Below are positions 1 to 7,767 of a stretch of 32,038 nucleotides of DNA, in pieces. Position 1 is the stretch's first letter, and the number at the start of each line of letters is the position of its first letter. The notes under the pieces are model-generated. The model searched no databases. It saw only the letters and a list, made by a program, of their open reading frames with translations, and had not been told where the DNA came from. The stretch lies in the NCBI GenBank assembly GCA_030041135.1, contig JASHOL010000186.1, forward strand, positions 1 to 32,038, read 5' to 3'. A program made the translations under genes and the position numbers. This DNA is from Streptosporangiaceae bacterium. Its GTDB lineage: Bacteria; Actinomycetota; Actinomycetes; Streptosporangiales; Streptosporangiaceae.

Positions 1-212
1 GGCGCCACGGCGCTGGCCGGCGCGGCCGTTGGGTCGGCCGTCACGGCCGCGCTGGCGGCGGTGCCTGACATCCCGGTGACGTAGGACAGGTAGCCAGGCA
101 CAAGCGGAAGGCAGCACGGGGAGAGGAAGGTGATCGCGCCTGCTGCGGCGGCGACCGGGATGGCTAGCAGCACGGGCCCGGAAAGCACAAGGTGCTCCAC
201 GCCGCCGCTCAC
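1..212 (-). CDS. ccdA: CcdA/DsbD-type cytochrome c biogenesis membrane protein (N-terminal part)
   Basis: Only the first 70 codons are in the window; the gene runs off the left edge. The first transmembrane helix contains the motif FLSPCCLPLVPGYLSYVTG, which is the hallmark of CcdA proteins. The two adjacent cysteines lie in the segment where CcdA carries its redox-active cysteine. CcdA passes electrons from cytoplasmic thioredoxin across the membrane to extracytoplasmic thiol proteins, for cytochrome c maturation or disulfide reduction. I chose the GTG at 212 because AGGAGG lies seven bases upstream (221-226). An Ala/Thr-rich stretch follows the first helix, where actinobacterial CcdA proteins often have a variable loop. 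The gene follows dapA on the same strand with a 50-base gap, so the two may share a transcript although their functions are unrelated. Confidence 0.85.
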   Translation of the reverse strand, partial: MSGGVEHLVLSGPVLLAIPVAAAAGAITFLSPCCLPLVPGYLSYVTGMSGTAASAAVTADPTAAPASAVA

Positions 213-262
213 GGTAATGCCTCCTCAGCCTGATCGGACTCCTAACCTACTCTGCGTCGCAG

Positions 263-1210
263 TCAGGCCGGAACGCTGCTCGCGCTGCTGGCGGCGGCGA
301 GCGCGGCTTCGACCGCTGCATCGACTGACTGGGGGCGGGCCGGCAGCAGGGGCAGCCGGACGGCGGGACTGGCGATATGGCCCTGCCGGTGCAGCACTCC
401 CTTGATGACGGTCGGGTTCGGCTCCGCGAACAGCGCCTCGGCCAGCCCGGTCAGCCGGTGCCCGAGCGGCCGGGCGACGGCCGCGTCGCCGGCTCGCCAG
501 GCGGCGATCAGCGCCGCGAACCCGGCCGTGCACACGTTGGCCGACGCCATGATCGCGCCCGGTGCCCCGAGCGCCAGCAGCACCGGCGCGTACAGGTCGT
601 CGCCGGCCAGCACGGCGAACCCGGCGGGCGCTTCGGCCATCATCGCCATGGTGTCCCGGTCGATGCCGCCGGCGGCGTGCTTGGTGCCGGCCACTCCCGG
701 CAGCAGCGCCAGTTGGCGCATCGCGCGCCAGCTCACCTGCTGGCCGGTGCGGTACGGGATGTTGTAGATGATCAGGGGAACGGGGCTGTCCGGCGCCAGT
801 GCCCGGAAATGCGCGAGGACGCCGTCCTCGCCTGGCCGGCTGTAGTACGGCACCACGACCAGCGCGGCGCTGATCTCCGGCCACGCACCGAGCTGGCTGA
901 GGGCCGCGGCCGAGTGCCGTGTGTCGTTGGACCCGGCGCCGGCGATCAGGGGCACCGACCGCTCCCGGCACACTCGCGCGCAGGTGTCCAGGATGGCGGC
1001 TCGCTCGGCCGAGGTCAGCGCGGGGGTCTCGGCCGTGGTGCCGAGGGCGACGAGGCCGGCGGCGCCGGCGTCCAGTACCCGATGGGCCAGATCTTCCAGG
1101 GCCCGCGCATCCAGGTCGCCGCGGTCAGTGAACGGCGTGACGAGCGGGACGAAGAGCCCGCCGAACTGCGTGGCTGCGGTAGTCATGTCATGATTCTTCG
1201 CGGCGTTCAC
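263..1210 (-). CDS. dapA: DapA-family aldolase (4-hydroxy-tetrahydrodipicolinate synthase-like)
   Basis: This 315-residue protein is a complete class I aldolase of the DHDPS/N-acetylneuraminate lyase family, a (beta/alpha)8 barrel that condenses or cleaves pyruvate through a lysine Schiff base. The sequence shows the GTTAE motif (residues 57-61, the two threonines of the proton relay), PYYSRP, the catalytic tyrosine in YNIPYRTG, and the Schiff-base lysine in GTKHA. The arginine of YRTG matches the carboxylate-binding Arg138 of the E. coli enzyme. The start is either GTG at 1210 or ATG at 1186; neither has a strong ribosome site. A LysR regulator is divergent 47 bases away. A dedicated LysR and the absence of other lysine genes suggest a catabolic or accessory aldolase rather than the housekeeping DapA. 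Family assignment is secure; the exact substrate is not. Confidence 0.85.
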   Translation of the reverse strand: MNAAKNHDMTTAATQFGGLFVPLVTPFTDRGDLDARALEDLAHRVLDAGAAGLVALGTTAETPALTSAERAAILDTCARVCRERSVPLIAGAGSNDTRHSAAALSQLGAWPEISAALVVVPYYSRPGEDGVLAHFRALAPDSPVPLIIYNIPYRTGQQVSWRAMRQLALLPGVAGTKHAAGGIDRDTMAMMAEAPAGFAVLAGDDLYAPVLLALGAPGAIMASANVCTAGFAALIAAWRAGDAAVARPLGHRLTGLAEALFAEPNPTVIKGVLHRQGHIASPAVRLPLLPARPQSVDAAVEAALAAASSASSVPA

Positions 1211-1238
1211 TGTTCAGGTCCAGTTCACGTTTGTGGCT

Positions 1239-1258
1239 TTAGGCATAAGCTCAGCTAA
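1239..1258. promoter_or_regulatory. Candidate LysR operator between dapA and lysR
   Basis: An interrupted dyad TTAG-N12-CTAA ends on the first base of the LysR start codon. It sits in a 47-base gap that also contains two GTTCAC direct repeats, at 1205-1210 and 1223-1228. LysR regulators usually bind T-N11-A dyads in the gap with a divergent target gene, so autoregulation together with dapA control is likely. The LysR ATG has no ribosome site, so its transcript may be leaderless. The dyad is short and could be chance. Confidence 0.35.
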
Positions 1259-2163
1259 TGCTTGATGTCCGCAGGCTGCGGCTGCTGCGCGAGCTGGCCA
1301 GGCTTGGCACGATCGCGGCGGTCGCGCAGGCCTTCTCCTACACGCCGTCGGCCGTCTCCCAGCAGCTGAGTGCGCTGGAGCGGGAGGCCGGCGTGCCGCT
1401 GGTACGGCGCGTCGGCCGCCGGGTCGCGCTGACGCCCGCCGGAGCCGACCTGGCCGCGCGGGCAGAATCCGTGCTGGCCCTGCTGGAGGAGGCGTCCGCG
1501 GCGCTGGCCGCGGCCAGGTCCGAGCTGGCCGGAGAGCTCAGGATCGGGGCGTTCCCCACGGCCGTCCGCACGCTGCTGCCGGCCGCGCTGGTGGCTCTCG
1601 CCGCCGCGCATCCGCGGCTGGAACTGCTGGTCACCGAGCTGGACCCGGCCGAGGTGCCCGATGCGGTGCGGACCGGCGCCCTGGATCTTGCGCTCGTGCA
1701 CGAGTACGACTACGTGCCGGCCGAGCCCGACCCGGCGCTGGAGACCCAGCCGCTGCTGACGGAGACGATCTTCCTGGCGTCGGCCGCGGACTGGCCGGCC
1801 AGCCGGGACGATCCGCTCGGGCAGTGCGCCGGGCGGCCCTGGATCGCGGCCAGCCCTGGCACGCTGTGTCACCTGATGGCGGTGCGGTTGTGCCAGGCGG
1901 CCGGGTTCACCCCGCGGATCCGGCACTACGCCGACGACTTCGCCACCGTGCTCGCCCTCGTCGCCGCCGGCCAGGGCGTCGCCCTCGTCCCCGAGCTGGC
2001 GCTCGCCGACGAGCCGACCGGGGTCGGGCTGACCGCGCTGGAAGCCCGGCGGCGGACGCTGATCGCCTGCCGGAGCGGCGCCGCCGGGCATCCGGTGATC
2101 GCGGCGGGCGCCGCCGCGCTCAGGGTTGCGGCCGACGACTACCTGACAGCACGAACAGGCTAG
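1258..2163 (+). CDS. LysR-family transcriptional regulator
   Basis: The protein has 301 residues, the usual length for the family. Residues 1-60 form the winged helix-turn-helix: the recognition region reads AFSYTPSAVSQQLSALE, followed by the wing PLVRRVGRRVALTPAG and the linker helix. The remainder (about 90-295) is a periplasmic-binding-protein-like effector domain, beginning GELRIGAFPT. It is divergent from dapA, the classic LysR arrangement, so the aldolase gene is its most likely target and an aldolase substrate or product its likely effector. It has no ribosome site before ATG 1258. Its last 44 bases overlap the convergent membrane protein gene. Confidence 0.93.
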   Translation: MLDVRRLRLLRELARLGTIAAVAQAFSYTPSAVSQQLSALEREAGVPLVRRVGRRVALTPAGADLAARAESVLALLEEASAALAAARSELAGELRIGAFPTAVRTLLPAALVALAAAHPRLELLVTELDPAEVPDAVRTGALDLALVHEYDYVPAEPDPALETQPLLTETIFLASAADWPASRDDPLGQCAGRPWIAASPGTLCHLMAVRLCQAAGFTPRIRHYADDFATVLALVAAGQGVALVPELALADEPTGVGLTALEARRRTLIACRSGAAGHPVIAAGAAALRVAADDYLTARTG

Positions 2164-2716
2164 TCGCGTAGCACAGCATCGCGACCGCGGTGGACAGCGC
2201 CATCGCCAGCGAGGCGTTGCTTGGCCCGCCGTCGGCCACGAACCTGACGCCGTTCAGCGCCGCGGCGATGATCGCGAGCAGGCCGACGACCGACGCCGCG
2301 ATCGCGGGCGGGTGCCGCGCGATCACCGCCCTGACCACCAGCCCGATCGCGGCCAGCACGATGAGCAGGCCGAGTCCGGCGTGCGAGGCCAGGGCGGCGG
2401 GCGGATCGCTGAGCGCCTTGCCGAAGGCGTGCAGGAGGCTGCCCTGGTCCGCGGCCGGGACGGAGACGTAGAGGTTGACGACGATGCCGATCGCGAACTG
2501 CACGATGAGCATGACCAGCATCCCGAAGCTGGTGCCGCGCAGGCGGGCCAGCTGGGCGGCTGACACCGCGGTGCTGGCCGGCGTTGCCTGGCCGGTTCCG
2601 CTCACCGCCATGGCCGGCGCCCGTCCCGATGACCGAGCTCGCCCTGGTCCAGTCGGCCGTCCTGCCTTCCCACGTCGAGCGCCATGGCTTGCCTCACCCC
2701 GGTTATTCTCGGACAC
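2120..2716 (-). CDS. Uncharacterised four-helix membrane protein
   Basis: I do not recognise a named family. The 198-residue product has a disordered, Arg/Gly/Ser-rich N-terminus (about 55 residues) and then four hydrophobic segments, near residues 64-85, 112-130, 138-155 and 170-190. The loop after helix 1 contains NLYVSVP, and helix 2 contains a histidine (ASHAGLG) that might ligate a cofactor. The GTG at 2716 directly abuts a palindrome, leaving no room for a ribosome site, so translation is leaderless or begins at ATG 2611 (residue 36), which would remove most of the disordered tail. It is divergent from a MarR regulator with 48 bases between the two starts, which makes it the obvious candidate target of that regulator. 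Confidence 0.7.
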   Translation of the reverse strand: MSENNRGEASHGARRGKAGRPTGPGRARSSGRAPAMAVSGTGQATPASTAVSAAQLARLRGTSFGMLVMLIVQFAIGIVVNLYVSVPAADQGSLLHAFGKALSDPPAALASHAGLGLLIVLAAIGLVVRAVIARHPPAIAASVVGLLAIIAAALNGVRFVADGGPSNASLAMALSTAVAMLCYATSLFVLSGSRRPQP

Positions 2717-2751
2717 GAGATTATCTCAAGCAAAAACTATATCAGACTGAT
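2717..2751. promoter_or_regulatory. AT-rich divergent promoter with two palindromes (candidate MarR operators)
   Basis: This short stretch is strikingly AT-rich against its surroundings. It holds a perfect dyad GAGAT-T-ATCTC (2717-2727) touching the leftward start codon, and a second dyad ATCA-GAC-TGAT (2741-2751) just upstream of the MarR start. MarR dimers bind such palindromes and often repress both divergent genes. The two sites are 24 bases apart centre to centre. No promoter was confirmed. Confidence 0.5.
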
Positions 2752-2764
2752 GATAATATTCACC

Positions 2765-3262
2765 ATGACCAACAGCGCCGTCCCCCCAGGGCCCGAGCAC
2801 AAGGGCTTCGAGTTCGGATTGGGCTTCCTGCTGGTGCAGCTCGGGACACTGGTCGCCCGTCAGTTCCGCGAGCAGCTCGGGCCGCTGGGGATCGAGCCAC
2901 GTCATTTCGGCATGCTGACCAGGCTGGCCGAGAACGAGGGCAAGGCGCAGCAGGCAATCGGCGAGCTGATCGGCCTGAACCCGACGCAGATGGTGTTCCT
3001 GGTCGATGAGCTGGAGGACCGCGGCCTCGTGGAGCGTCGGCGTAACCCGGCCGACCGGCGGTCATACCGGTTGTACCTGACCGACGCGGGCCGGGACATG
3101 CTGGTTCGGGTGCAGGCCGTCGCGCGAGCCCATCAGGGCACGCTCGGCTCATCGCTCACCGAGGCCGAACGCGAGCAGCTGACGGTGCTGTTGCGCCGCC
3201 TTGCCGCGGAGCAGGGCGTGACCGGGCAGAGCCTGCCCGGAGCCTCGCCGCGCCGCCGGTGA
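2765..3262 (+). CDS. MarR-family transcriptional regulator
   Basis: This 165-residue protein is a typical MarR: a helical dimerisation N-terminus, then a winged helix-turn-helix with AIGELIGLNPTQMVFLVDEL as the DNA-reading part, and the wing containing the RRRNPADRRSYRLYLT segment with its conserved DRR. It probably represses the divergent membrane protein gene and itself through the palindromes upstream. I chose ATG 2765 over GTG 2684 because the longer version would translate the operator region, and MarR proteins begin close to this position. The last 107 bases overlap the convergent yidC gene. Its ligand is unknown. Confidence 0.9.
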   Translation: MTNSAVPPGPEHKGFEFGLGFLLVQLGTLVARQFREQLGPLGIEPRHFGMLTRLAENEGKAQQAIGELIGLNPTQMVFLVDELEDRGLVERRRNPADRRSYRLYLTDAGRDMLVRVQAVARAHQGTLGSSLTEAEREQLTVLLRRLAAEQGVTGQSLPGASPRRR

Positions 3263-3983
3263 CCGCCGGAGCCGGGGTCACCGGGCGGCGCAGGACGCGG
3301 CGCTCGACCGCGGTCCAGCTCGCCGACGTCAGCAGGTACAGGCCCGCCGCGAGCGGCACGAACGCCGCGATGACGACCGTCATGAACGGCATTGCCTTGG
3401 TCAGGACTCCCATTGCGCCGGTGGCCGCGCCCGCGGGCGGCGGTGTGGCTGACCGTGCGGCCCTGACCGCCAGCAGGTTCACCACGGCCAGGAGCACGAA
3501 CAGACCGAGAAAGACCACACCCTGGACGCTGGCCGGGCCGGCGCCGGTCAGCCAGTGGCTACCCAGGGTCGCGCCGAACAGCTCGTGACTGAGCAGGCTG
3601 TTGTGCCTGCCGTCGATCGTGCCCGACAGGAACAGCCGGTACATGACGCTGAAGAACGGTATCTGGAGCAGTAGCGGCAGGCAGCCGGCCAGCATGCCAC
3701 CGCCCTGCTCCCGGTAGAGCGCCGTGAGCTCGGCCTGCAGCCGCTCCGGCTCCTTCGCATAGCGCGAGCGGAGCTCCTGTACGCGCGGCTGCATCGCGGC
3801 AATGCTGGCCTGCCCGCGCATGGCATAGAAGGTCAGTGGCGACAGCAGGAGCCTGACCGCCATCGTGAAGACGATGATCGCGGCTACGGTGGCCAGGCCG
3901 CCGGCCACCGGAGCGAGGACATGAGCAAGCAGGAGGACAAGATCGTAGGCAACGCCCATCGGGGCAGACAGCAAGGATGACAT
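3156..3983 (-). CDS. yidC: YidC/Oxa1-family membrane protein insertase (accessory type)
   Basis: This 275-residue insertase helps fold and insert membrane proteins without a large periplasmic domain. Five hydrophobic segments are visible. Diagnostic features are the arginine of the hydrophilic groove in TMAVRLLLSPLTFYAMR (R44), the coiled cytoplasmic hairpin (about 65-90), and GGMLAGCLPLLLQIPFFSVM, which matches the GCLPMLLQ signature. The C-terminus is a basic, Ala/Arg-rich tail that may contact ribosomes. GGAGGGG lies a few bases before ATG 3983. The main yidC of actinobacteria sits next to rnpA, rpmH and jag; here it follows a DUF6412-like gene instead, so this is a second copy. Its 3' end overlaps the convergent MarR gene by 107 bases. 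Confidence 0.9.
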   Translation of the reverse strand: MSSLLSAPMGVAYDLVLLLAHVLAPVAGGLATVAAIIVFTMAVRLLLSPLTFYAMRGQASIAAMQPRVQELRSRYAKEPERLQAELTALYREQGGGMLAGCLPLLLQIPFFSVMYRLFLSGTIDGRHNSLLSHELFGATLGSHWLTGAGPASVQGVVFLGLFVLLAVVNLLAVRAARSATPPPAGAATGAMGVLTKAMPFMTVVIAAFVPLAAGLYLLTSASWTAVERRVLRRPVTPAPAVTGGAARLRAGSARSRPAPRQGGATAPSAARVRPR

Positions 3984-4070
3984 GGGGAACCCCTCCAGCG
4001 GGTCACTCAGATGCGGATTGACGGCTGGAGGCGGCCGCGCGGCCGTGCCCGCGCGAATGCGGGAGAAAGG

Positions 4071-4385
4071 TCAGGCGGCCGCCGGGGCCGCCGACGGCGC
4101 TCTGGGCCTGGTCCGGCCTGCGGCGTCGGGATTGAGCAGCCGCTGGAAGACGGCTCCGCGTGACTTTTCCCTGAGGGCGCATGCCCGCCCGCTGAGCGGT
4201 CGCGCGGTGACAGCCGCGGCGATCCTGGACCCGTGCGCCAGGAACGCGAGCGCCAGCCCGGTGAGAACGAGGGCAGCGAAGGCCAGCATGCCGGTCGGGG
4301 TCAGCCCCGAATGCGGGATCAGCTGCGGGCCGGTCACGAACGCGAGCAGCACAGCCAGCTGATGGAGCATCGTCACGATAGACAC
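4071..4385 (-). CDS. DUF6412-like small membrane protein, YidC partner
   Basis: The product has 104 residues with two hydrophobic segments (about 5-22 and 31-50) and a basic cytoplasmic tail containing FQRLLNPDAAGRTRPRAP. From memory, that closing motif (NPDAxGRxRPRAP) marks DUF6412 proteins, which are encoded beside accessory yidC genes in Streptomyces and relatives. Function is unknown. It lies 87 bases upstream of yidC on the same strand, so an operon is likely; a role in substrate choice or docking of the insertase is speculation. Start GTG 4385 has no ribosome site but is preceded by TACTAT, a possible -10 box for a leaderless transcript; ATG 4370 is an alternative. Confidence 0.65.
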   Translation of the reverse strand: MSIVTMLHQLAVLLAFVTGPQLIPHSGLTPTGMLAFAALVLTGLALAFLAHGSRIAAAVTARPLSGRACALREKSRGAVFQRLLNPDAAGRTRPRAPSAAPAAA

Positions 4386-4467
4386 GATAGTACGCGAGAT
4401 GGCCGGCCGCCAGATCGGCCCGCGGTTAGCCGGGCTCCGTGCCTGGGCAGTCGCTCACGATGACGGC

Positions 4468-4893
4468 TCAGATGTCTTCGTCCGTTCGCTTGACGACCAC
4501 GACCGGGCACGCGGCATGGGCCGCGCAGGCCTGACTCACCGAGCCGAGCATGAGGCCGGCGAAGGGCGACCGGCCGCGGCTGCCGAGCACCAGCAACTGG
4601 GCGTGCTTGGACGCCGCGATGAGCGACTCGGTCGGGTCGCCCTCGGCCACCAGCGTCTGCAGCGGCACCGCCGGCGACGGGGCGATCTCGCTCACGGTCT
4701 TGATGAGGAACTCCTGGTGGGTCCGTTCGAGCTCGGCCTTGTCGTAGGCGGCCGGGTTCGACAGGAACGGCATCTGCCAGGCCAGGACGGCGGTGACCTC
4801 GCCGGAGTGCGCCTCGGCCTCGTCCAGCGACCAGCGGAGAGCCGCGGCGCTGTGCGGTGATCCGTCCACTCCGACGACGACGCGATAGCTCAT
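4468..4893 (-). CDS. Universal stress protein (UspA family)
   Basis: This is a single-domain Usp of 141 residues. It opens with the first beta strand VVVGVDGS and ends with the nucleotide loop GSRGRSPFAGLMLGSVS, which matches the G-2x-G-9x-G(S/T) pattern of ATP-binding Usp proteins. Such proteins act as dimers in stress and dormancy responses. ATG 4893 overlaps the TGA of the upstream PHS transporter gene by four bases, so the two were translationally coupled. That transporter is now broken, which could affect expression of this gene. Confidence 0.93.
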   Translation of the reverse strand: MSYRVVVGVDGSPHSAAALRWSLDEAEAHSGEVTAVLAWQMPFLSNPAAYDKAELERTHQEFLIKTVSEIAPSPAVPLQTLVAEGDPTESLIAASKHAQLLVLGSRGRSPFAGLMLGSVSQACAAHAACPVVVVKRTDEDI

Positions 4894-6150
4894 GCTGGCT
4901 CCAGGCTCACTCGGGCGGGGGCGTGCGCTTCCTCAGACAATTCCTCGAGGCTCTTGCCCTTGGGCTCGGGCAGCAGCGCCACGGTCAGCAGCAGGCCGAC
5001 GACCCCCACGCAGCCGGCATTGACCTCGGCCCCGCGGATACCGAGCGAGGACGCGAGGAAGTCGGGGAACAGGAACGCGCCGAGGAAGGCGCCGAGCTTT
5101 CCCGCCCCGGCGGAGACGCCGTGGCCGGTAGTTCGCACCTCAACCGGGAAGATCTCGGCCGGGTACACGAACGTGGTCGTGTTCGGGCCGAACTCCGTGA
5201 AGAAGTAGCTGATCCCGAAGAGGATCAGGAACGGCCAGGCGTGCACGGTCACGCTCGGGATGACCCCGATCAGCAGGAAGCACAGCGCCATCACGGCAAA
5301 ACCGAGAACCTGGATGCGCTTGCGCCCGGTCCGATCGAGCAGCGCGATCGCGACGAAGTAGCCGGGCACGGCGAACACCGCGAAGATCGCGAGTTGGACC
5401 AGCACGTTGTGCAGTTCGGTCGCCGTCGGGTTCAGCAGCGCGAGAATCTCCGGCGAGGAGATGCTGTTGCCGTAGTAGCAGAAGTCCAGCATGGCCCAGG
5501 CGCCGGCGGTGCCGATCAGCCACGGCAGCATCCGCTGGTTGCGGGCCAGGATCCCGAAGCCCTCGAGCGCGCCCTGCGGGTGGCGGGCCGACGACTCGCC
5601 CGCGTTGACCGGTGCGGCTCCGGTCCCGGTGGCGGCCGCGATGGCGGCCTGGGCCTCCTCGGTCGCACCGCCGGCCATGGCGAATCGCGGCGTCTCGTGG
5701 ATCTGCCGCCGCAGATAGAACACCGCAAGCCCGGGGATGGCGCCGAGCCCGAGCAGGATCCGCCACGTCGCGTCGTTGGAGATATGCGAGCCGAGCAGGA
5801 TGGACGCGATCAGAGGTCCGACGATGAGGCCGGCGCCCTGCATCGCGAAGACCAGGCCCACCATCCGGCCGCGTGACTGCTTGCCTGAGTACTCGCTCAT
5901 GATCGTCGCCGAGACCGGGTAATCCCCGCCGATGCCGATGCCCAAGATGACACGGCACACGAGCAGAAACAGTCGAGAGCGTCCATTGCGTTTTCAGCAG
6001 GTACACGACAATGCCGATAACGAAAAGATCGTAGGCATCGGTAAAGAACCCCATGCCAGAGACGAACATGATCTTCCACTGGAAGCGGGAGACGCCGGCT
6101 TCGTCTAAGGCGCCGAAACTAGCGGACGCTGAGGCTGCCTGATCGCTCAT
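4890..6150 (-). pseudogene. PHS-type MFS phosphate:H+ symporter, internal deletion with frameshift
   Basis: Two reading frames make up one transporter. The N-terminal frame (6150 to about 5972) encodes the start and helix 1, with FFTDAYDLFVIGIVVYLL. The C-terminal frame (about 5970 to 4890) resumes at CRVILGIGIGGDYPVSATIM and runs to a normal end, with DRTGRKR and FGPNTTTFVYPAEIFPVEVR. The GGDYP motif identifies the phosphate:H+ symporter family. About 60 residues, covering helices 2-3 and the first loop motif A (GRxADRxGRK), are missing at the join near 5962-5972, and the frame changes there. Neither half alone would be functional. The PiT phosphate transporter upstream is intact. A GTTCACC half-site, like one unit of a Streptomyces PHO box, lies at 6216-6222 on the minus strand, but only once. 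An assembly error is possible. Confidence 0.8.
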
Positions 6151-6264
6151 GCGGCCAAGCTAAGCTCGGCCCGGGAATCGGGACCCAAACCGTCTGTGCG
6201 ATTGCATGTCGCTGTGGTGAACAACGACTGCGTAATGGCAGAAATGCGGCGCCCCGGCCGGCTC

Positions 6265-6549
6265 TCAGCCTGACGCGTGGCCGCTCACCACGATGATGTA
6301 GATGCCGTAGGCGACCGCGCTCGCGCAGATCGCGAAGCACAGCGCGGCGATTGCCATGGCCGCCGGGCGGCCGCCGACGAGCTTGTCAGAACGGGTCGGG
6401 CGGGCGGCGCCGTCTGGCCCGGCGGTGCCCCTGGCGGGCGCGCCGAGCACGCGCATGCCGATGGCGAACAGGGCCGGGAGCCCGGCGCCGGCCAGCAGGC
6501 CGACGACCACGATCTCCCAGACCGCCTTGTAGTCAATCCACGAGTTCAC
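6265..6549 (-). CDS. Small two-helix membrane protein linked to PiT
   Basis: This 94-residue protein has hydrophobic segments at about 10-34 and 63-87, separated by a polar loop. No named domain is recognisable. GTG 6549 is well supported by GGGAGG eight bases upstream. It starts 21 bases after the end of pit on the same strand, so it is almost certainly co-transcribed, and it may be an accessory or regulatory subunit of the phosphate transporter. That role is inferred from position only. Confidence 0.75.
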   Translation of the reverse strand: MNSWIDYKAVWEIVVVGLLAGAGLPALFAIGMRVLGAPARGTAGPDGAARPTRSDKLVGGRPAAMAIAALCFAICASAVAYGIYIIVVSGHASG

Positions 6550-6570
6550 CTATGTCGCCTCCCGTCACGT

Positions 6571-7728
6571 TCACGTTGCCTGGCCGCCGACCGTGGCCGG
6601 AGGCGGCGGCGCGACGGACCCCGTCCACTTCGAGTTGACGTTCGCCGGGCTGACCCTGGTCTCGCGCGACCTGACGTAGATCGTGCCGGCGATGGCGACA
6701 AGCAGCGCCAGGTCGACGACCACGCCAGCGGTGCCGCCGACGGCGTGGGCGATGTAGTAGCTGATGGCCCCCATCAGGCCGGCCGAAGGCAAGGTGAGCA
6801 CCCACGCGACCCCCATCCGGCCCGCCACGTTCCAGCGAACCTGGGCACCCTTCCGGCCCAGCCCGCACCCGAGGATGGATCCGGTCGCGACCTGAGTTGT
6901 CGACAGCGAATAGCCGAAATGGGTCGACAGCAGGATGACCGCAGCCGATGAGGACTCGGCCGCGAAGCCCTGCGGTGACTCGATCTCGACCAGTCCCTTG
7001 CCCAGCGTCCTGATGACCCGCCAGCCGCCCGCGTAGGTCCCGGCCGCGATGGTCAGCGCGCAGAGGACGATGACCCACAGTGGCGTGCTGGCTCCCGCAC
7101 CGAGCGTGCCGTTGGCGATCAGCCCGAGCGTGATCACGCCCATCGTTTTCTGCGCGTCGTTGGTGCCGTGCGCGAGCGAGACCAGCGAGGCCGATCCGAT
7201 CTGACCGATCTTGAATGCATCGGTCCTGGCCCGGCTCCGCATGGTCCTGGCGATCCGGTACACGAGGTAGGTGCCGGCGCCGGCGATCAGCGCGGCGATG
7301 AACGGCGAGAGCACGGCCGGGATGATCACCTTTGACACGAGGCCCTGCCACTTCACCGCGTGCGAGCCGGCCGCGGCCAGCATCGAGCCGATCACCCCGC
7401 CGATCAGCGCGTGGGATGAACTGGACGGGATGCCGAACAACCACGTGATCAGGTTCCAGACGATCGCGCCGGCCAGGCCAGCGAACACGACGGTGAGCGT
7501 CACCAGGCCGGCATTGACCAGGCCGCTGGCGATCGTGGCGGCTACGGTCAGCGAGAGAAACGCCCCGGCCAAATTCAGCAACGCAGATAGGCCAACCGCG
7601 ATCCGCGGGCTCAGCGCCCCGGTGGCAATGGACGTCGCCATCGCGTTGGCGGTGTCGTGGAATCCGTTAGTGAAATCGAAGGACAATCCGGTAATTACGA
7701 CCAGCGCGAGTACAACGTCGTTGCTCAC
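6571..7728 (-). CDS. pit: PiT-family low-affinity inorganic phosphate transporter
   Basis: The 385-residue protein is a full-length PiT transporter, a cation- or proton-coupled carrier of inorganic phosphate (often as a metal-phosphate complex) in the cytoplasmic membrane. The two inverted PiT signature repeats are clear: GFHDTANAMATSIATGAL near the N-terminus and AHGTNDAQKTMGVITL in the second half. Other conserved stretches are GIPSSSSHALIGG and GYSLSTTQVATGSILGCG. About ten hydrophobic helices are visible. The GTG start at 7728 has no ribosome site; a TAGTAT hexamer eight bases upstream suggests a leaderless transcript. The gene leads a run with the small membrane protein and, after a 114-base gap, the broken PHS symporter, so this looks like a phosphate-uptake region. 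Confidence 0.95.
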   Translation of the reverse strand: MSNDVVLALVVITGLSFDFTNGFHDTANAMATSIATGALSPRIAVGLSALLNLAGAFLSLTVAATIASGLVNAGLVTLTVVFAGLAGAIVWNLITWLFGIPSSSSHALIGGVIGSMLAAAGSHAVKWQGLVSKVIIPAVLSPFIAALIAGAGTYLVYRIARTMRSRARTDAFKIGQIGSASLVSLAHGTNDAQKTMGVITLGLIANGTLGAGASTPLWVIVLCALTIAAGTYAGGWRVIRTLGKGLVEIESPQGFAAESSSAAVILLSTHFGYSLSTTQVATGSILGCGLGRKGAQVRWNVAGRMGVAWVLTLPSAGLMGAISYYIAHAVGGTAGVVVDLALLVAIAGTIYVRSRETRVSPANVNSKWTGSVAPPPPATVGGQAT

Positions 7729-7738
7729 ATGCCGTGAT

Positions 7739-7767
7739 ACTACGTAGCGTTAATTTCCACTACGCAG
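7739..7767. promoter_or_regulatory. Direct repeat ACTACG(T/C)AG upstream of pit
   Basis: ACTACGTAG (7739-7747) and ACTACGCAG (7759-7767) repeat with a 20-base period, about two turns of the helix, just upstream of the pit start codon and over the end of speD. Spaced direct repeats are typical of response-regulator sites, including PhoP boxes, but these do not match the GTTCACC PHO-box core. Unconfirmed. Confidence 0.3.

Noticed and set aside
5955-5980. Programmed frameshift in the PHS symporter
   Set aside because: No slippery heptamer is seen, and about 60 residues of the family are missing at the join, so slipping would not restore the protein.
6216-6222. A PHO box upstream of the PHS symporter
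   Set aside because: Only one GTTCACC unit is present and its 11-base neighbours do not repeat it; PhoP needs at least two.
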